Assembly (NCBI GenBank): GCA_023362775.1
Contig: JALMGJ010000011.1
Coordinates: 17,224,001 to 17,288,000 of the forward strand
Source: Charina bottae
Lineage: Eukaryota > Chordata > Lepidosauria > Squamata > Charinaidae
Direction: 5' to 3'
DNA: 64,000 bases
Position numbers and translations under genes: made by a program. Below, in pieces: positions 31,239-41,557 of the stretch. The stretch's first letter is position 1; each line of letters opens with the position of its first letter. The notes under the pieces are model-generated. The model ran no database searches. It worked only from the letters and a program-made list of their open reading frames with translations, and had not been told where the DNA came from.

Positions 31239-34200
31239 ATCCATCCACCCATCTCTATCTCATTTATAGATTGTTTTTTATTGTTATTTTAGACCAGTGT
31301 TTCTCAATCTTGGCAACTTTAAGCTGTATGGACTTCAACTCCCAGAATTCCCCAGCCAGCATGGCTGGCTGGGGAATTCTGGGAATTGAAGTCCACATAT
31401 CTTAAAGTTGCCAAGGTTGAGAAACACTGATTTAGACTATACAATATATCTTCATAACACTGAAAGATTAATTTGGCACTTGCACATTATCACTACCATC
31501 GTTTTCATCTGTCTACTAAAGCACTATCAATGGTTGAGCATGTTAAAAATATGCTTGATACGTACAGCAGCATGGAAGATTGGACTCACTGTGATTTCGG
31601 GAGGTTTCTGGGCCCCCTGCTCTTGCATGTATCTTGCTGCTTGAATTTTGGATTCCAGCAGTGTTTGAGAAGCTGTTAAGATCTCCTAGATGGAAGCAGA
31701 GACACCATAAGGTAGAACCAAAATACAGTAACTCATTTGCAGCTCTTGCTCATCTAGGGCCATTGGCAGCAGATGCCAGAAAAGCAAAGGGCCAGCCAGC
31801 AAAGTAGAGACAGTTCTTGTGCTGGGTTCCAACCCCAGATCGCCCAGGGACTCCCCATCTCTGGGCACCACCTCCAACTCTGCTTTCCTACCCATTTCTT
31901 CTCTAGCTATTTCAAGCATTGGCAATCCATCTCGGGTAGCAATCCACAGTGGCTAATGCCCACATTTCTGGCTACTGCGCACAGCTGACATGATACTCCT
32001 TTCTCTTCAGCCAGTAGCAACTGTTATCCAGGCTTCGTTTCATACGGTGGAACGGAACCAATATTTTTTTTTTAAATATCCGGGGACCATCTTCCAAGCA
32101 TCTGTTGCAAAATACCTAAATATCCTAGGCTGAAAATACCTACGGAACAGTCAAATTCTACTGTAGAGCTAGCGGGTAGTTTATTCCACCAGCCCATAAG
32201 GCACTGAATGACAAAGCCTCAATCTGGGTGTATTATGGATGCCCAGGATCGGAACTGTTAACCTTATAATGCCTTTTTGTTATATCTTGTATTGTTATAT
32301 AATCCCCAGAACATCAACTCGTCCCACCTGATCAGTCAGAGAGGGCTTGCTGCAGACCCCATCGACTAAAGAGTTCCATCTAGTGGGGTCCAGGAGGCGG
32401 GCCTTCTCTCCAGTTGCGCCCACCCTTTGGAATATCTTACCCCCCCGGAGCTGAGGCGGGTTTCCTCACTCCTGGCCTTCCGGAAAGGCTTAAAGACCTG
32501 GTTCTGCCACCTTGCCTGGGAGGGAAATGCTAACAGTTCCTCCTGGGGATGGCTGGTCCCATGAAGCCTCCCAGTATTACCATTTTTAACATCTTTTATA
32601 CTTGGATTTTATATTATTTATTATGTTGTAATTTTATATTTATGTTTTAACTATGTTTTATTGTGAACCGCCCAGGGTCCCCGATGGGGGAGATGGGCGG
32701 TAATATAAATTTAATAAATAAATATAATCATGGTTACTTTATGTCTTGCTGATAGATGCCTAGAGTCCTTTTGGTATGGAGTAGATCATCAAATAAATAA
32801 ATGCTACTCTACCCTGCTCAACTTTGAATACTTTACTACAGCTCAGGCAAAAATCTCCAGTCTGAATTCCTGGAAACCATTTTAGCAGTTCCACAATGCA
32901 TTTCAAATGCCCCTGGAATCAGGGCAGAGAGCAACCGAGGCATGAGCATGGCAGTAGACCAGAGTTTCCCAGCCTCAGCAATTTTAAGGTGCTTGGACTT
33001 CAACTCCCAGAATTCCCCAGCCAGCATAACTGGCTGGGGAATTCTGGGAGTTGAAGTCCACACATCTTAAAGTTGCTGAGGTTGAGAAACACTGCAGTAG
33101 ACTTTCCATTTGGGGCTAAAATTGATTAATTTTTGCTCTGTCTGAAGCCCTTAATATTTCCAAAAAGTTTCCAAGCTCCTAGAAGAGGACCAAAGAGAGA
33201 AAGCTTTAATCACATTATATTGCCCTGGAATTTGTAATTGCCAAGAAGTTTCATAAAGCCAAAATAAAGGTTAGTCAAGAATGTGGGGACGTGGAGCTAC
33301 AAAAGGTAGTTTAAATCTACCTCGCATCATCCTGCACCGTTAGGAAAAATTGCACTGTTGCAGATTATTATTTTTTATTTCATCTTAATCAAACGAAGGC
33401 CTTTACTATGGCTTGGTACAATGTTTTCCATCCATCAGCTCTAATAGAAGGTGAATTATTCTAACAACAAATAGTTTGAGTATGTTTGCTCAGGTGACTG
33501 AGGGAAGATAGACATGGTTGTCCACCTGCTGCTTTATTAAGCTCTTTTGTAAGACTCCCACCTGGAATTTATTGCTTCTTTTTCACCTCCCTTTCAGGGT
33601 AGGACTAAAGAATTTTATCTGCATTTCCTTTTCTGATCAAGACCAGGAAAGGACAGAGAAAGTTGCAAAGTTCTGCACAGGGGCAAAACGATGACTGGCA
33701 AATGTTGATTGCACTGAGGTAGTTTCGCCTGATTATTGTGGCTGACATAAAAGGGGTTTTACTAAAACGTGCACGCATAATCTTTTTTTATTACTCTTGC
33801 TCATTAATGACTGAAATCAACATTGATCAGCGAATGTGGCACCAGGCTGTTTTTGGCTTCTTCGCTGGGTTTGGAACGGTTTATCTTGTGATCTTTTTAA
33901 AATAAGGAATAAGCACATACTGTAACACATAGCAAGGTCTCGCTTAATGTTTAACATGCAGCAACAGAGAAGAGGTGAGTCCGGATCGCCCACAGATGAG
34001 CCAACTGCAGCCAACACTGGGTGTGGTGGCCAAAGGTTAGTTTACATGATGAAGCTGGCACCAAGGGACTGATACGAAATCACATCCGATCCCGCGACTG
34101 CTTGTCTGGGGTTGCGAAACAAGAGCTCAAAGCTTGTGAACAATCACTCTTAAAAAAGGAGGAAAAGTATGAGCAATCAGTTCATGGGGGGGGGGGGCAT

Positions 34201-37027
34201 GCGAGAAGCATATTAATAAACCAAGTGTGGGACTGAGCCCAATCAAATTGCAGTGTTTCAGACTGGAGTTGAGGGATTCACAGTTGCGCTACATCTGATT
34301 GGTGTGTAAACAAAATCCTCGGCATATAGAAAGGTGCTGTAGAAGACTCATCCGCTTCTCATTATGCCTGCTTTCTGAGATAACAGTTGTTTAAAGGGGG
34401 GGGGGGGACACTTAAAGAGGCATCTCTAGCCTGCAATGGTACAGTCCTATCAGGACTGCACTATAATATTCTGAATGCCCATATATAAAACAAGAAAATA
34501 TCCCACAGAGTCCCCTTTTCTCCCTCCTCCTACTATCCCTAAATTCCATTATGGAAAACAGGAGGGAGGGAGGGAGGGAGGGAGGGAGGGAGGGAGGGAG
34601 GGAGGAAGGAAGGAAGGAAGGAAGGAAGGAAGGAAGGAAGGAAGGAAGGAAGGAAGGAAGGAAGGAAGGAAGGAAGGAAGGAAGGTTGCAATTTCCACAA
34701 GGGCAGGCTAGCTAAGCCACTTTTAAATACACCTTTGCTGAGCTGCACAACTGCACAATGAGCTCCACAAAACAATTTTTTTGTGCAGACGCAGCGAGCT
34801 TGGTCTTAAGGAATCCTAGAACAATTTCCCCCAACCTGGGGCCCTCCAGTGTTGTGTTGCAGCTCTGCTTCCCAGAAAGTCTAGTCCGTTTCAGAGCTGC
34901 AGCCCTGTCACATCTGTCCGGCACCGTGCCGAGGAAGGCTTCGGTGGAGTCTAAAGCAAGCATCTTATCCCAAATGTTCCACAGACGTTGCAACTCTAAA
35001 CACTTTGGGGGCGAAGACAAAATGGCATTTCAAAGCACGCAGGGACGCAGCGGCCGCACAGTCCTGGGAAAGGGCACTGACGCTTTAAAAGGTTCTTCTG
35101 CAAAGCACGTGGTTGCCTTCAAATGTAAACCCTATCGAAGAGGACAATTATCTGGTAAGACTTGAACATGGGTAGATAATACCATTATTGACTGTATTTT
35201 ACTTTTAGATTCTTCCTTTCCAAATCACCTACGGAATAATTCAGAATAGAAGCTGGCATGTAGCAAAGCCAAAGATCAGCCGCTTGGTTGAGAAGAATGT
35301 CTGTCAGACCTTTGTAAACCGTAAAGCTTTTTTGCAACACAATAAAAATGGGGGTTGACAGCTGCTGGGTGTTTGGTGCCGTTGTGTCTACCGTTCTGCA
35401 GAAAAGAAAAGCAACAGATAGACGGCTGTGGGCTAAAGGTTGTGGGGAGGAAAGAATTTCAGCACCTTGCCTTCTGGAAAACAGTGTTATGCAACTGGTC
35501 ACACTACCCTGACAGTCGTTTTGTGAATCAGCAATCACACCCATGCACACACACGTTTCGCAAGTGTCCACAACAAGCCCACAAAATGTTCAACATACTT
35601 ACCAGCTCCAAAAGTTTGCCAAGACCCAGTTCAAAACAATCCCTACAGCATAGCTTTCCAAACTGTGTGTCGTGACACTTTAGTGTGTCGCGACACAGAG
35701 TTTAGTGTGTCACGACACAACCCGGAAGCGGCGGCAGGGTCGTGCACGGCGGCGTGGGTGTGCATGGCGGCGGCGGCAGCAACAACGGCAGCAGCGCGCC
35801 ATCAGTGCTTCCACGTTTTAGCAGAAAACACGAGGCCGCCACCGCTGCCGCCGTGCACGCCGCCACCACGCACCCCCCGCGCCACCGCCGCTGCCACCGT
35901 TGGTGTGTCGCCAACGGCGGCAGTTTGGAAAGCACTGCCCTACAGCATGATAGCCTCTAGTCCAGATGCTGTGGCCAGCCAGATGTTTCTGGGAAGCCCA
36001 CCAGCAGAACATCCCCAGGCACAGATATTTGGTGGCACATAATTTCTACATATCATGAATCCATCTAACCATTGTTAGTGTGACTAGTGGCCAGGGATAG
36101 CACTGTTATCTTCTTGAACATGTCTACAGGTAGTCCTCGCTTAAGGACCCTAATTGGGACCGGCAACTCTGTTGCTAAGCAAAGCAGTCGTAACTTCAAA
36201 CAGTCGCTAAACGAATGGTCATTAAGCGAGGACTGCCTGTACTTCCATTTTAAAAACTAAACTTGCCTTCGCTTCCTTAACTCCCAGTTGCCTTGTCTTG
36301 CTTTCTTTCAGTTAACCTATATCTCAGAGCTTTCCAAACTGTGTGTCGTGACACAAAAGTGTGTCGCCACACACAGTCTGGTGTGTCGCCACACAACCCA
36401 GAAGCGCTGATCATCATCAGCGCTTCCGGGTTTTCCCGCGGCGACACACCAACGGCAGTTGGTGTGTCGCCGCGGGAAAGCTTTGGAAAGCCCTGCTATA
36501 TCTTCAGCCACTCATTTTCCATGGACATCCCCAAGAACATCTGTTATGGGCCTCTCTTTCTTGTCACCAAGTCCACAGCCCCCTCTACTGACCTTGAAGT
36601 GCTCCACAGCTTCGACCAGAGGGAGACACTGGTGACCCCAGTGATCTGGTTGCAAAGATCTCGCCAGGCACCCATCTTCAGTACAAAAAAGCTTGTCCCC
36701 CTGTACCTCCTCCTCATCTTCATCACCTTTGGCCTCCTCATCACCAGCATGGACCATGAGAGACTCCTGGGCTTTCCAAGCGAGCTGTCCCAGCACCCGA
36801 TTAGCTGTAAATTTTCCGCCTGGGATCTCACGCCGACACTCTGGGCATGTAGGGAGTGGTGGCATGTCCTCCCCAGGGTTGGTAGGGATCTCAGCCCAGA
36901 ACCGGGTGATACAGCCCTGGCAGTAGTTGTGCCCACATTCCAGCATGACAGGATCTGAAAAGAGCTCCAGGCAAATAGAACAGCGCAGGTCCTCGGCAAA
37001 ATATTCTACGCCTGTTGGGGCAGCCAT
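25979..37027 (-). CDS. TRIM E3 ubiquitin ligase gene, whole span (6 exons)
   Basis: Coding exons in order are 36593-37027, 31590-31685, 30628-30864, 29517-29539, 28353-28477 and 25979-26529. They total 1467 bp, 488 residues plus stop. Every intron has GT-AG ends and phases agree (0, 0, 0, 2, 1). The 96-bp and 23-bp exons are typical of the RING-Bbox-coiled coil-PRY/SPRY TRIM class (TRIM7/TRIM39/NF7-like). The product should be a cytoplasmic or nuclear RING E3 ligase that recognises its substrate through the SPRY domain; many relatives act in innate immunity. The B-box is degenerate (see exon 1). Introns contain hAT elements, a reverse-oriented CR1 and several microsatellites. I cannot name the orthologue: reptile TRIM7-, TRIM39- and NF7-like genes are hard to separate by eye. 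Confidence 0.9.
28092..28228. mobile_element. hAT-type MITE, family B (TRIM intron 5)
   Basis: A palindromic element. Both arms contain GACTTCAACTCCCAGAATTC and its inverse around a central CAGCCAGC-ATG-GCTGGCTG. The right end is GAGGAACACTG; the left end is eroded. The same family occurs at 31295, 32960, 42832, 47262 and 57058. Confidence 0.85.
28353..28477 (-). CDS. TRIM exon 5: pre-SPRY linker
   Basis: 125 bp after a strong acceptor (TTTTCTGTCTTTGCAG), with donor T|GTGAGT. It encodes 'DCPREDKGSLLPVISRDF' and then 'NLGQFKGPIQYMVWREMLLA', the linker that precedes PRY in this TRIM class (compare the usual FKGPLQ.A.WKEM). Phase is 2 in and 1 out, compatible with exons 4 and 6. I found it by splice signals, since there is no ATG-initiated frame. 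Confidence 0.88.
28586..28877 (+). mobile_element. hAT-type element, family C, copy 1 (TRIM intron 4)
   Basis: It begins CAGCCTTTCTCAACC and ends GGTTGAGAAACCCTG. A perfect 8-bp TSD (atcccacc) flanks it. Its close sibling is at 51378-51686. There is no coding frame. Confidence 0.9.
28940..29164 (-). mobile_element. CORE/MIR-like SINE, alternative 3' type
   Basis: Reverse orientation. It has the same tRNA head and MIR core as the other copies, but after the core it continues as GGAAGGAGGCAATGGCAAAC-CACTTC, then the CTTGCCAAGAAAGTTGC and CAACACTGACTCAAAGGCACC segment. This is the second tail type, also seen at 60269-60505. It matters for the origin of the tandem-array SINEs. Confidence 0.8.
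29517..29539 (-). CDS. TRIM exon 4: 23-bp micro-exon
   Basis: CTTCCACAG acceptor, 23 bases encoding DIKAFVEK (the last codon is split) and a GTGAGT donor. A 23-bp exon at this place is the rule in this TRIM class. It follows exon 3 (...SFLK) directly in phase 0. Confidence 0.93.
29676..30103 (-). mobile_element. CR1 LINE, 3' end (TRIM intron 3)
   Basis: In reverse complement this is the classic CR1 3' region. On the plus strand it reads TCATAGAATCGTTGGGCTGG-AAGGG, TCTAGTCCAATCCCCTGCTC and GGTCAGGAAATTCCTCCTTA. It is 5'-truncated. Confidence 0.85.
30112..30382 (+). mobile_element. hAT-type MITE, family A, copy 2 (TRIM intron 3)
   Basis: Same termini as copy 1, with a perfect TSD gtctagag (30104-30111 and 30383-30390). 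It contains the GCGCTGATCATCATCAGCG hairpin and two CTTCCGGGTTT segments. Confidence 0.93.
30550..30611 (+). repeat. (ATGC)n then (GA)n microsatellites
   Basis: About nine ATGC units are followed by about twelve GA units. They end only about 15 bases from the donor of TRIM exon 3, on its intron side. Confidence 0.95.
30628..30864 (-). CDS. TRIM exon 3: coiled coil
   Basis: 237 bp, 79 residues. The acceptor is the pyrimidine-rich CCCCCTCCTCCTCCTCCCGAG and the donor is AAG|GTCAGT. It encodes AQRLRLEQNLSAQFTELHQW, then LQEKEAALIREIRREEELLL, and ends DPESFLK. The heptad spacing of Leu/Ile with many charged residues fits a dimerising coiled coil. The exon is 6 bp longer than the common 231 bp. 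Confidence 0.92.
31156..31238 (+). repeat. (TCTG)n(TCTA)n microsatellite
   Basis: Compound tetranucleotide repeat in TRIM intron 2. Confidence 0.95.
31295..31429. mobile_element. hAT-type MITE, family B (TRIM intron 2)
   Basis: CAGTGTTTCTCAATC...GGTTGAGAAACACTG, an almost complete palindrome. The flanks ttttagac and atttagac (7 of 8) are the TSD. Confidence 0.92.
31590..31685 (-). CDS. TRIM exon 2: 96-bp exon
   Basis: Acceptor CTCTGCTTCCATCTAG, then exactly 32 codons beginning EILTASQTLLESKIQAARYM and ending KPPEIT, then GTGAGT. A 96-bp exon between the RING/B-box exon and the coiled-coil exon is canonical for this class. It has no ATG-initiated frame and was found from splice sites and length. 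It starts the coiled coil. Confidence 0.88.
32375..32726 (+). mobile_element. L2-like LINE, 3' end (TRIM intron 1)
   Basis: CCAGGAGGCGGGCCTTCTCT, then GGAAAGGCTTAAAGACCTGG-TTCTGCC, then the GTGAACCGCCCAGGGTCCCC tail and AAAT units. Same family as the 11.8 and 14.3 kb copies. Confidence 0.72.
32960..33094. mobile_element. hAT-type MITE, family B (TRIM intron 1)
   Basis: Palindromic element with a perfect TSD cagtagac (32952-32959 and 33095-33102). Confidence 0.93.
33095..35648. other. TRIM intron 1, unassigned sequence
   Basis: No coding exon of the TRIM gene is needed here: exon 1 joins exon 2 in phase. G-runs lie at about 34184 and 34396. 34758-35165 has a long open frame (135 codons), but no domain is recognisable. 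Confidence 0.5.
34560..34684 (+). repeat. (GGGA)n(GGAA)n microsatellite
   Basis: About 125 bp of pure purine on the plus strand, changing from GGGA to GGAA units. It could form triplex or H-DNA. Confidence 0.96.
35649..35937 (+). mobile_element. hAT-type MITE, family A, copy 3 (variant)
   Basis: The termini are CATAGCTTTCC and GGAAAGCACTG, with a perfect TSD ccctacag. The ends keep the GTGTGTCGCGACAC motifs, but the interior is replaced by (GGC)n- and CCGCCACC-rich sequence unlike copies 1, 2 and 4. Confidence 0.92.
36127..36239. mobile_element. Tigger/mariner-like MITE
   Basis: CAGGTAGTCCTCGCTTA at the left and TAAGCGAGGACTGCCTG at the right, with TA on both sides. This fits a Tc1/mariner-superfamily miniature. 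A diverged relative is at 59375-59600. Confidence 0.78.
36325..36495 (+). mobile_element. hAT-type MITE, family A, copy 4 (short)
   Basis: 171 bp, the shortest copy, with perfect TSD ctatatct. It sits about 100 bases inside TRIM intron 1. One GCGCTGATCATCATCAGCGC hairpin forms its centre. Confidence 0.93.
36593..37027 (-). CDS. TRIM exon 1: RING finger and degenerate B-box
   Basis: 145 residues starting MAAPTGVEYFAEDLRCSICL. The RING is complete C3HC4: C16, C19, C31, H33, C36, C39, C61, C64, so E2 binding and ligase activity are plausible. After an acidic stretch (98-107) comes a B-box remnant, KLFCTEDGCLARSLQPDHWG and HQ. It keeps C115, D118, C120, H129 and H132. It lacks the leading C-x2-H pair and one later Cys (Arg 123 sits where the partner Cys is expected), with about three residues missing between D118 and C120. 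The donor is AAG|GTCAGT, phase 0. Confidence 0.95.
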
Positions 37028-38289
37028 GGAGAAAAGAAAACAAGCAGGAGGATGTCCTTTCCCAAATCTGAAAAAGCTATAATTTATCTCCTATTTTGTA
37101 GCCCCTTCCAGTCTCCTCAGAAGACTTCCTTATGGCACTTGTTCTTCCCAGTTGCTTTCGATGCCAGTATTTTATCTCTAAGTTTCTTCTCTGCTTTGTT
37201 ACCTCCACAGATCCTGATCTTTGTATTGAATGAGTCATTCTCTCTGGGTTACTCTCAGTTAGAAAAAGAAATTCGACCTTTGCTGCAGTTTCTGGGTTTT
37301 CTCTCCTTCTTCCTTACTTCCTTGTTTTCTTTTCATTCTCAACTCTATTGAAAAACATACTCCAGCAGTAATAAAACCCATAATTTAAACAAATTTCAAC
37401 AAACAACAGTAAAGCCCTTCTCCTTTGCTGAGCTCCTTCCTGCTTTGTTTCTCAAAATAAGATTTTCTCAATCGACTCTTCTTGCCAGCCAACCCTGCCC
37501 AGCCAGGACAGGTCTCAACACTTCTTCTGAAGAATTCTCAAGGCAGCAGATGGGTTGTTTTCAAAGGGTCCCCCACTGGAACCACACCTCGAGTCTGATC
37601 ATTAAGTCTCTTCCTCTTTTGCACCACCCTGTCTACAAGACCGCCTCTTTATACAAACCTACAAATATATCACCCTGGCCAGCCAGGAATGCAAGACTTC
37701 TAAATGTATTCATAAACATCTGGCAGTTCAAGAGCACCAAATTGGTTCTATCAACCAGAGCAGAAAACAGAAATGAGAGCAAAAGAAGGATATGGAATAA
37801 GTCACTGGCAAGTTGGAGTCAAGCAAATAACTTGGACATCTCCAGAGAGGGTGGAATAAGAAATGCTTTTTCACTGAAATTTCTCCAGAAATTTAAATCC
37901 AGAGTATTGAAATTCAAAAAGCAGTGTAATGCAATTTAAAAAAGATATTAACCCTTGTTAATGTATACAAAACAGACTGAAAACCTGTGGCTGTACAGAT
38001 GTTGTCAGATGCCGACTCACATCAGCTTCAGCCAACGCAGCAAACAGTCAGAGATGACGGGGAATATAATGCAATAGTATTTGGAGAGCCATACGTTACA
38101 CAAACATGGTTTAAAACTGTCCTATAATAGTTTACCATATTTCATTTCTTTTCCATTGGCCCAATACCTGCTAACAATGAAAATAAAATCCATAATGAAA
38201 ACTGTGATGGCTAGAAACGGACGGGAATATCTTTTAACGTTTGATGAATTCAAACTCCAGAGTCAGATGAATAGCATCCTAGAATATTG
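37028..38289. other. Intergenic, TRIM upstream region
   Basis: Should contain the TRIM promoter, which I could not place; there is no CpG island. A 164-codon open frame (37445-37939) has no recognisable domain and unconvincing composition. Confidence 0.5.
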
Positions 38290-38551
38290 AAGGAACTTGC
38301 TGATATTTTGGCTGAACTTTTTGCCTCCAAAGTTGGTTTGGGGAAACTACTGACCAATCAATCTGTTATTGGTACATGTTAAGATTCTAGAACAGAGCAT
38401 CAGTACTTTGAAAAACTTTTGTAATTACCAGAATCTTGTTCTTGACAGACTAACCTAATTTCATTTTTTTTTTAATCAGGAAAGCAACAGATTGTGGAGA
38501 TGTTATAGAGACAGTATATTAGCAAAATATATTAGCAAAATATCCAGTAAC

Positions 38552-39012
38552 ATTTTTTTACTTATTTATTTATTTAATTTTTCTCCCGCCTTTATTATTT
38601 TTATAAATAACTCAAGGCGGCGAACATACCTAATACTCCTTCCTCCTCCTATTTTCCCCACAACAGCAACCCTGTGAGGTGAGTTGGGCTGAGAGAGAGT
38701 GACTAGCCCAAGGTCACCCAGCCGGCTTTCATGCCTAAGGCGGGACTAGAACTCACAGACTCCTGGTTTGCCATTGGCTCCTTCCTAGGGCTGAGAGGCA
38801 GGGACTGGCCCAAGGTCACCCAGCCGGCTTTCATGCCTAAGGTGGGACTAGAACTCACAGACTCCTGGTTTGCCATTGGCTCCTTCCTAGGGCTGAGAGG
38901 CAGGGATTGGGCCAAGGTCAGCCAGCCGGCTTTCATGCCTCAGGCGGAACTAGAACTCACAGCCTCCTGGTCTCTAGCCCAGCACCTTAACCATTAGACC
39001 AAACTTGCTCTC
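38552..39012 (-). mobile_element. SINE with internal tandem array, 3 units
   Basis: Reverse orientation. Two 'CCTAGGAAGGAGCCAATGGC' junctions separate three units of about 102 bp. The head and tail are the same as at 5828-6773. It is inserted in the CR1 copy. Confidence 0.88.
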
Positions 39013-39416
39013 TATTTTGATGACAAGCTGGGTGTTGTGACAATTAACTGGACACATAGCTGGCTTGAAGATCATATCCAAAACACGTTCATCAAGTATC
39101 CCTCATTCAGCGGAACAAAGGTATCACATGGGATACCATGGTGTTCAGTCCTGGATCCCCTGCTTTTCAACACTTTTATTAATGACTTGAATGAAATGGT
39201 GAAGAGAATGCTTACCAGATCTGTGAGCAATGCAGTACTGGGGTGGACAGCTAATACTCCAGAAGACAGGAATAAAAATCCAAAGAATCTTGATAGATTA
39301 GAGAAACAACTGAAAATAACATAAGGAAAATTAAGAGAGACAAAAGGCAAAGCTCTGCACTTAAGAAATAGAAATCAAATAGCTAGTATAGAATATGGGA
39401 TACTTAGTTTAGCAGC

Positions 39417-39771
39417 GTGGTGTTGGAGGAAAATTCTGAGAGTGCCTTGGACTGCAAGAAGATCAAACCAGTCCATACTCCAGGAAATCAAGCCAGACTG
39501 CTCACTTGAGGGAATGATATTAAAGGCAAAACTGAAGTACTTTGGCCACATAATGCGAAGACAGGATACCCTGGAGAAGAAGCTGATGCTGGGGAAAGTG
39601 GAAGGCAAAAGGAAGAGGGGCCGACCAAGGGCAAGATGGACGGACAATATTCTGGAGATGACGGACTCGACCTTGGGGGAGCTGGGGATGGTGACGGCCG
39701 AGAGGAATCTCTGGCGTGGGCTGGTCCATGAAGTCACGAAGAGTCGGAAGCAACTGAACGAATAAACAACA
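39417..39771 (+). mobile_element. RTE-BovB LINE, 3' end
   Basis: The translation contains LKAKLKYFGHIMRRQDTLEK, GRPRARWTDNI and LWRGLVHEVTKSRKQLNE, the typical BovB C-terminus. An 11-bp TSD (agtttagcagc, 39406-39416 and 39772-39782) shows insertion into the CR1. Confidence 0.93.
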
Positions 39772-40425
39772 AGTTTAGCAGCAAGAATGATATAGAGGAA
39801 TATGAGTTTATTATAAACTGAATGAATCAACAGTATGATGTGGCTGAGTGGTCATTTAGGCTGCATCTACAAAAGTATAGTTTCTAACTGATGGAAAGCC
39901 ATTGTTCCAGCTTATTCTACTGTATGTTGGCCAGACCTCTCCTCAATTCCTGCTTCCAGTTCCAAGCTACCACACTATAAGAGGAATTCAGAGAAACAGG
40001 AATAGGTTCAGAGACAGGGAACAAAATTGATCAAGAAACTAGAAATTAAGTCTCATGAAGACAGATTTGGGGGGGGAAATGGGCATTTTTAGCCTTCAAA
40101 AGAGATGAGTGAGTGAGCGGATGTGTTAGCACTCTTCGAATACTTGATATGATGACCCACAGAAGATGTCAAGACCAGTTCTCCATCATCCCAGAATATA
40201 GGACACAGAATAGTGGATTTCTTACAGGAAGGATGATTCTGATTGGTGTTATGCAAAAATTCCCAACAGTAAGAACTGTTGGACAATGAAGCCAATTGCT
40301 CAACTCAGTGATGGGCTCCCCCTCCCTGGATGTACTCAAGTAGGAAATAGGGAGCCAGTCCTGTGTGAGGGTTGGGTGATGTTCTAAGTGGTCCCTTCCA
40401 GCTCTGGGACTGGAAGTAAATACAG

Positions 40426-40803
40426 GTTGGGATATTAACTAAGAGCATAAGAAGGAGATTCTCTGTCTCCGTGGTTTGTCATCTCAATTCTGTACAAGGA
40501 AAAAAGTACAGTTGAAAAAAGTAAGGCATGAGTAATCATGCCTCACCCGAGAAAGGGAAATCTGTTACTCAATCAATACCATATGCTTCATCTCTCTCAC
40601 ATGACTAAACTCATTCTTCATATTTACTGGAATTAGTTTTAAGAGGCTTCTGATGAGTTGACTCTTCTAGGCATAAACATTGTTGATTCCAGAGATGAAT
40701 CAGTCATAAGGAAGTGGAGCAAGAGATTATTGCAGTGCTTCTTCACTCAGTATCATTTTGCCCCCTTGCCTTTTGGGGGAGGGGGAGATTCAAAACCTTA
40801 GAT
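40426..40803. other. Intergenic, nothing recognised
   Basis: Short unassigned stretch between CR1 and hAT elements. Confidence 0.5.
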
Positions 40804-40978
40804 CAGGGCTTTCCAAAGTTTTTCCCGCGGCGACACACCAACCGGCGTTGGTGTGTCGCCGCAGGAAAACCCGGAAGCGCTGATGATGATGATCAGCGCT
40901 TCTGGGTTGTGTGGCGACACACCAGACTGTGTGTGGCGACACACTTTTGTGTCGCGACACACAGTTTGGAAAGCTCTG
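40804..40978 (-). mobile_element. hAT-type MITE, family A, copy 5
   Basis: Inverted relative to copies 1-4 (starts CAGGGCTTTCCAAAG). Perfect TSD ccttagat. Confidence 0.93.
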
Positions 40979-41219
40979 CCTTAGATTGATGGGAAGATCT
41001 CCAAATTTAGCCTGCTTCTCTTTCCAGATTTAAAAATACCTATTTATCTCTGGTTCCAGATGCAGGACTTGCATCTGAATGGTGCACCATTACACCACCA
41101 CCATCCTGGTTCAGTGGAGCATTGGAGTAGGCTAATGCCCACCCCATGAACCGTCTTGCCATTGGGATTCAATGGTTCAGTAATGAAAAGGCAGGAAATT
41201 CTCTCATCTGGTGCCAATA

Positions 41220-41557
41220 AAAGGTAAAGGTTCCCCCGCATGTTTGTGCAGTCGTGTCTGACTCTAGGGGCCGGTGCTCATCTCCGTTTGTTAGCCGAAG
41301 AGCCAGCGCTGTCCGAAGATGCTTCCACGGTCATGTGGCCGGCATGACCCACGCAGAACGCTGTTACCTTCCCACCGAATTGTTACCTATTAATCTACTT
41401 GCATTTGCATGCTTTCGAATTGCTAGGTTGGCAAGAGCTGGGGCAAGTGCGGGAGCTCACTCACGTCACGCGGGGCTAGGGATTCGAATCTCCGAACTTG
41501 CGATCTTCCAATCGACAAGCCTGGCGTCTTACCCACTGAGCCACCACGCCCCTTTGG
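41220..41557 (-). mobile_element. Sauria-type tRNA SINE
   Basis: Full-length copy with an 11-bp TSD tggtgccaata (41209-41219 and 41558-41568). Confidence 0.92.

Larger units (their letters stand above)
38290..40425 (+). mobile_element. CR1 LINE, broken copy
   Basis: Degraded reverse-transcriptase coding is visible at 39037-39320: an NWTHSW segment, then KVSHGIPWCSVLDPLLFNTF and INDLNE, which corresponds to the CR1 motif usually read as VPQGSVLGPLLFN.FINDL. The end at 40320-40420 carries the CR1-type GGTCCCTTCCAGCTCTGGGA. It is interrupted by a tandem-array SINE (38552-39012) and a BovB (39417-39771). Stops and frameshifts abound. Confidence 0.75.

Noticed and set aside
34758..35165. 135-codon plus-strand frame in TRIM intron 1
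   Set aside because: No motif; lies in an intron of the opposite-strand gene between repeats.
35665..36042. Gly/Ala/Pro-rich open frames in GC-rich DNA
   Set aside because: They are read through the CpG-rich hAT element (copy 3) and have no gene context.
37445..37939. 164-codon plus-strand frame upstream of the TRIM gene
   Set aside because: No domain, no splice or promoter signal, amino-acid composition like random AT-rich DNA.
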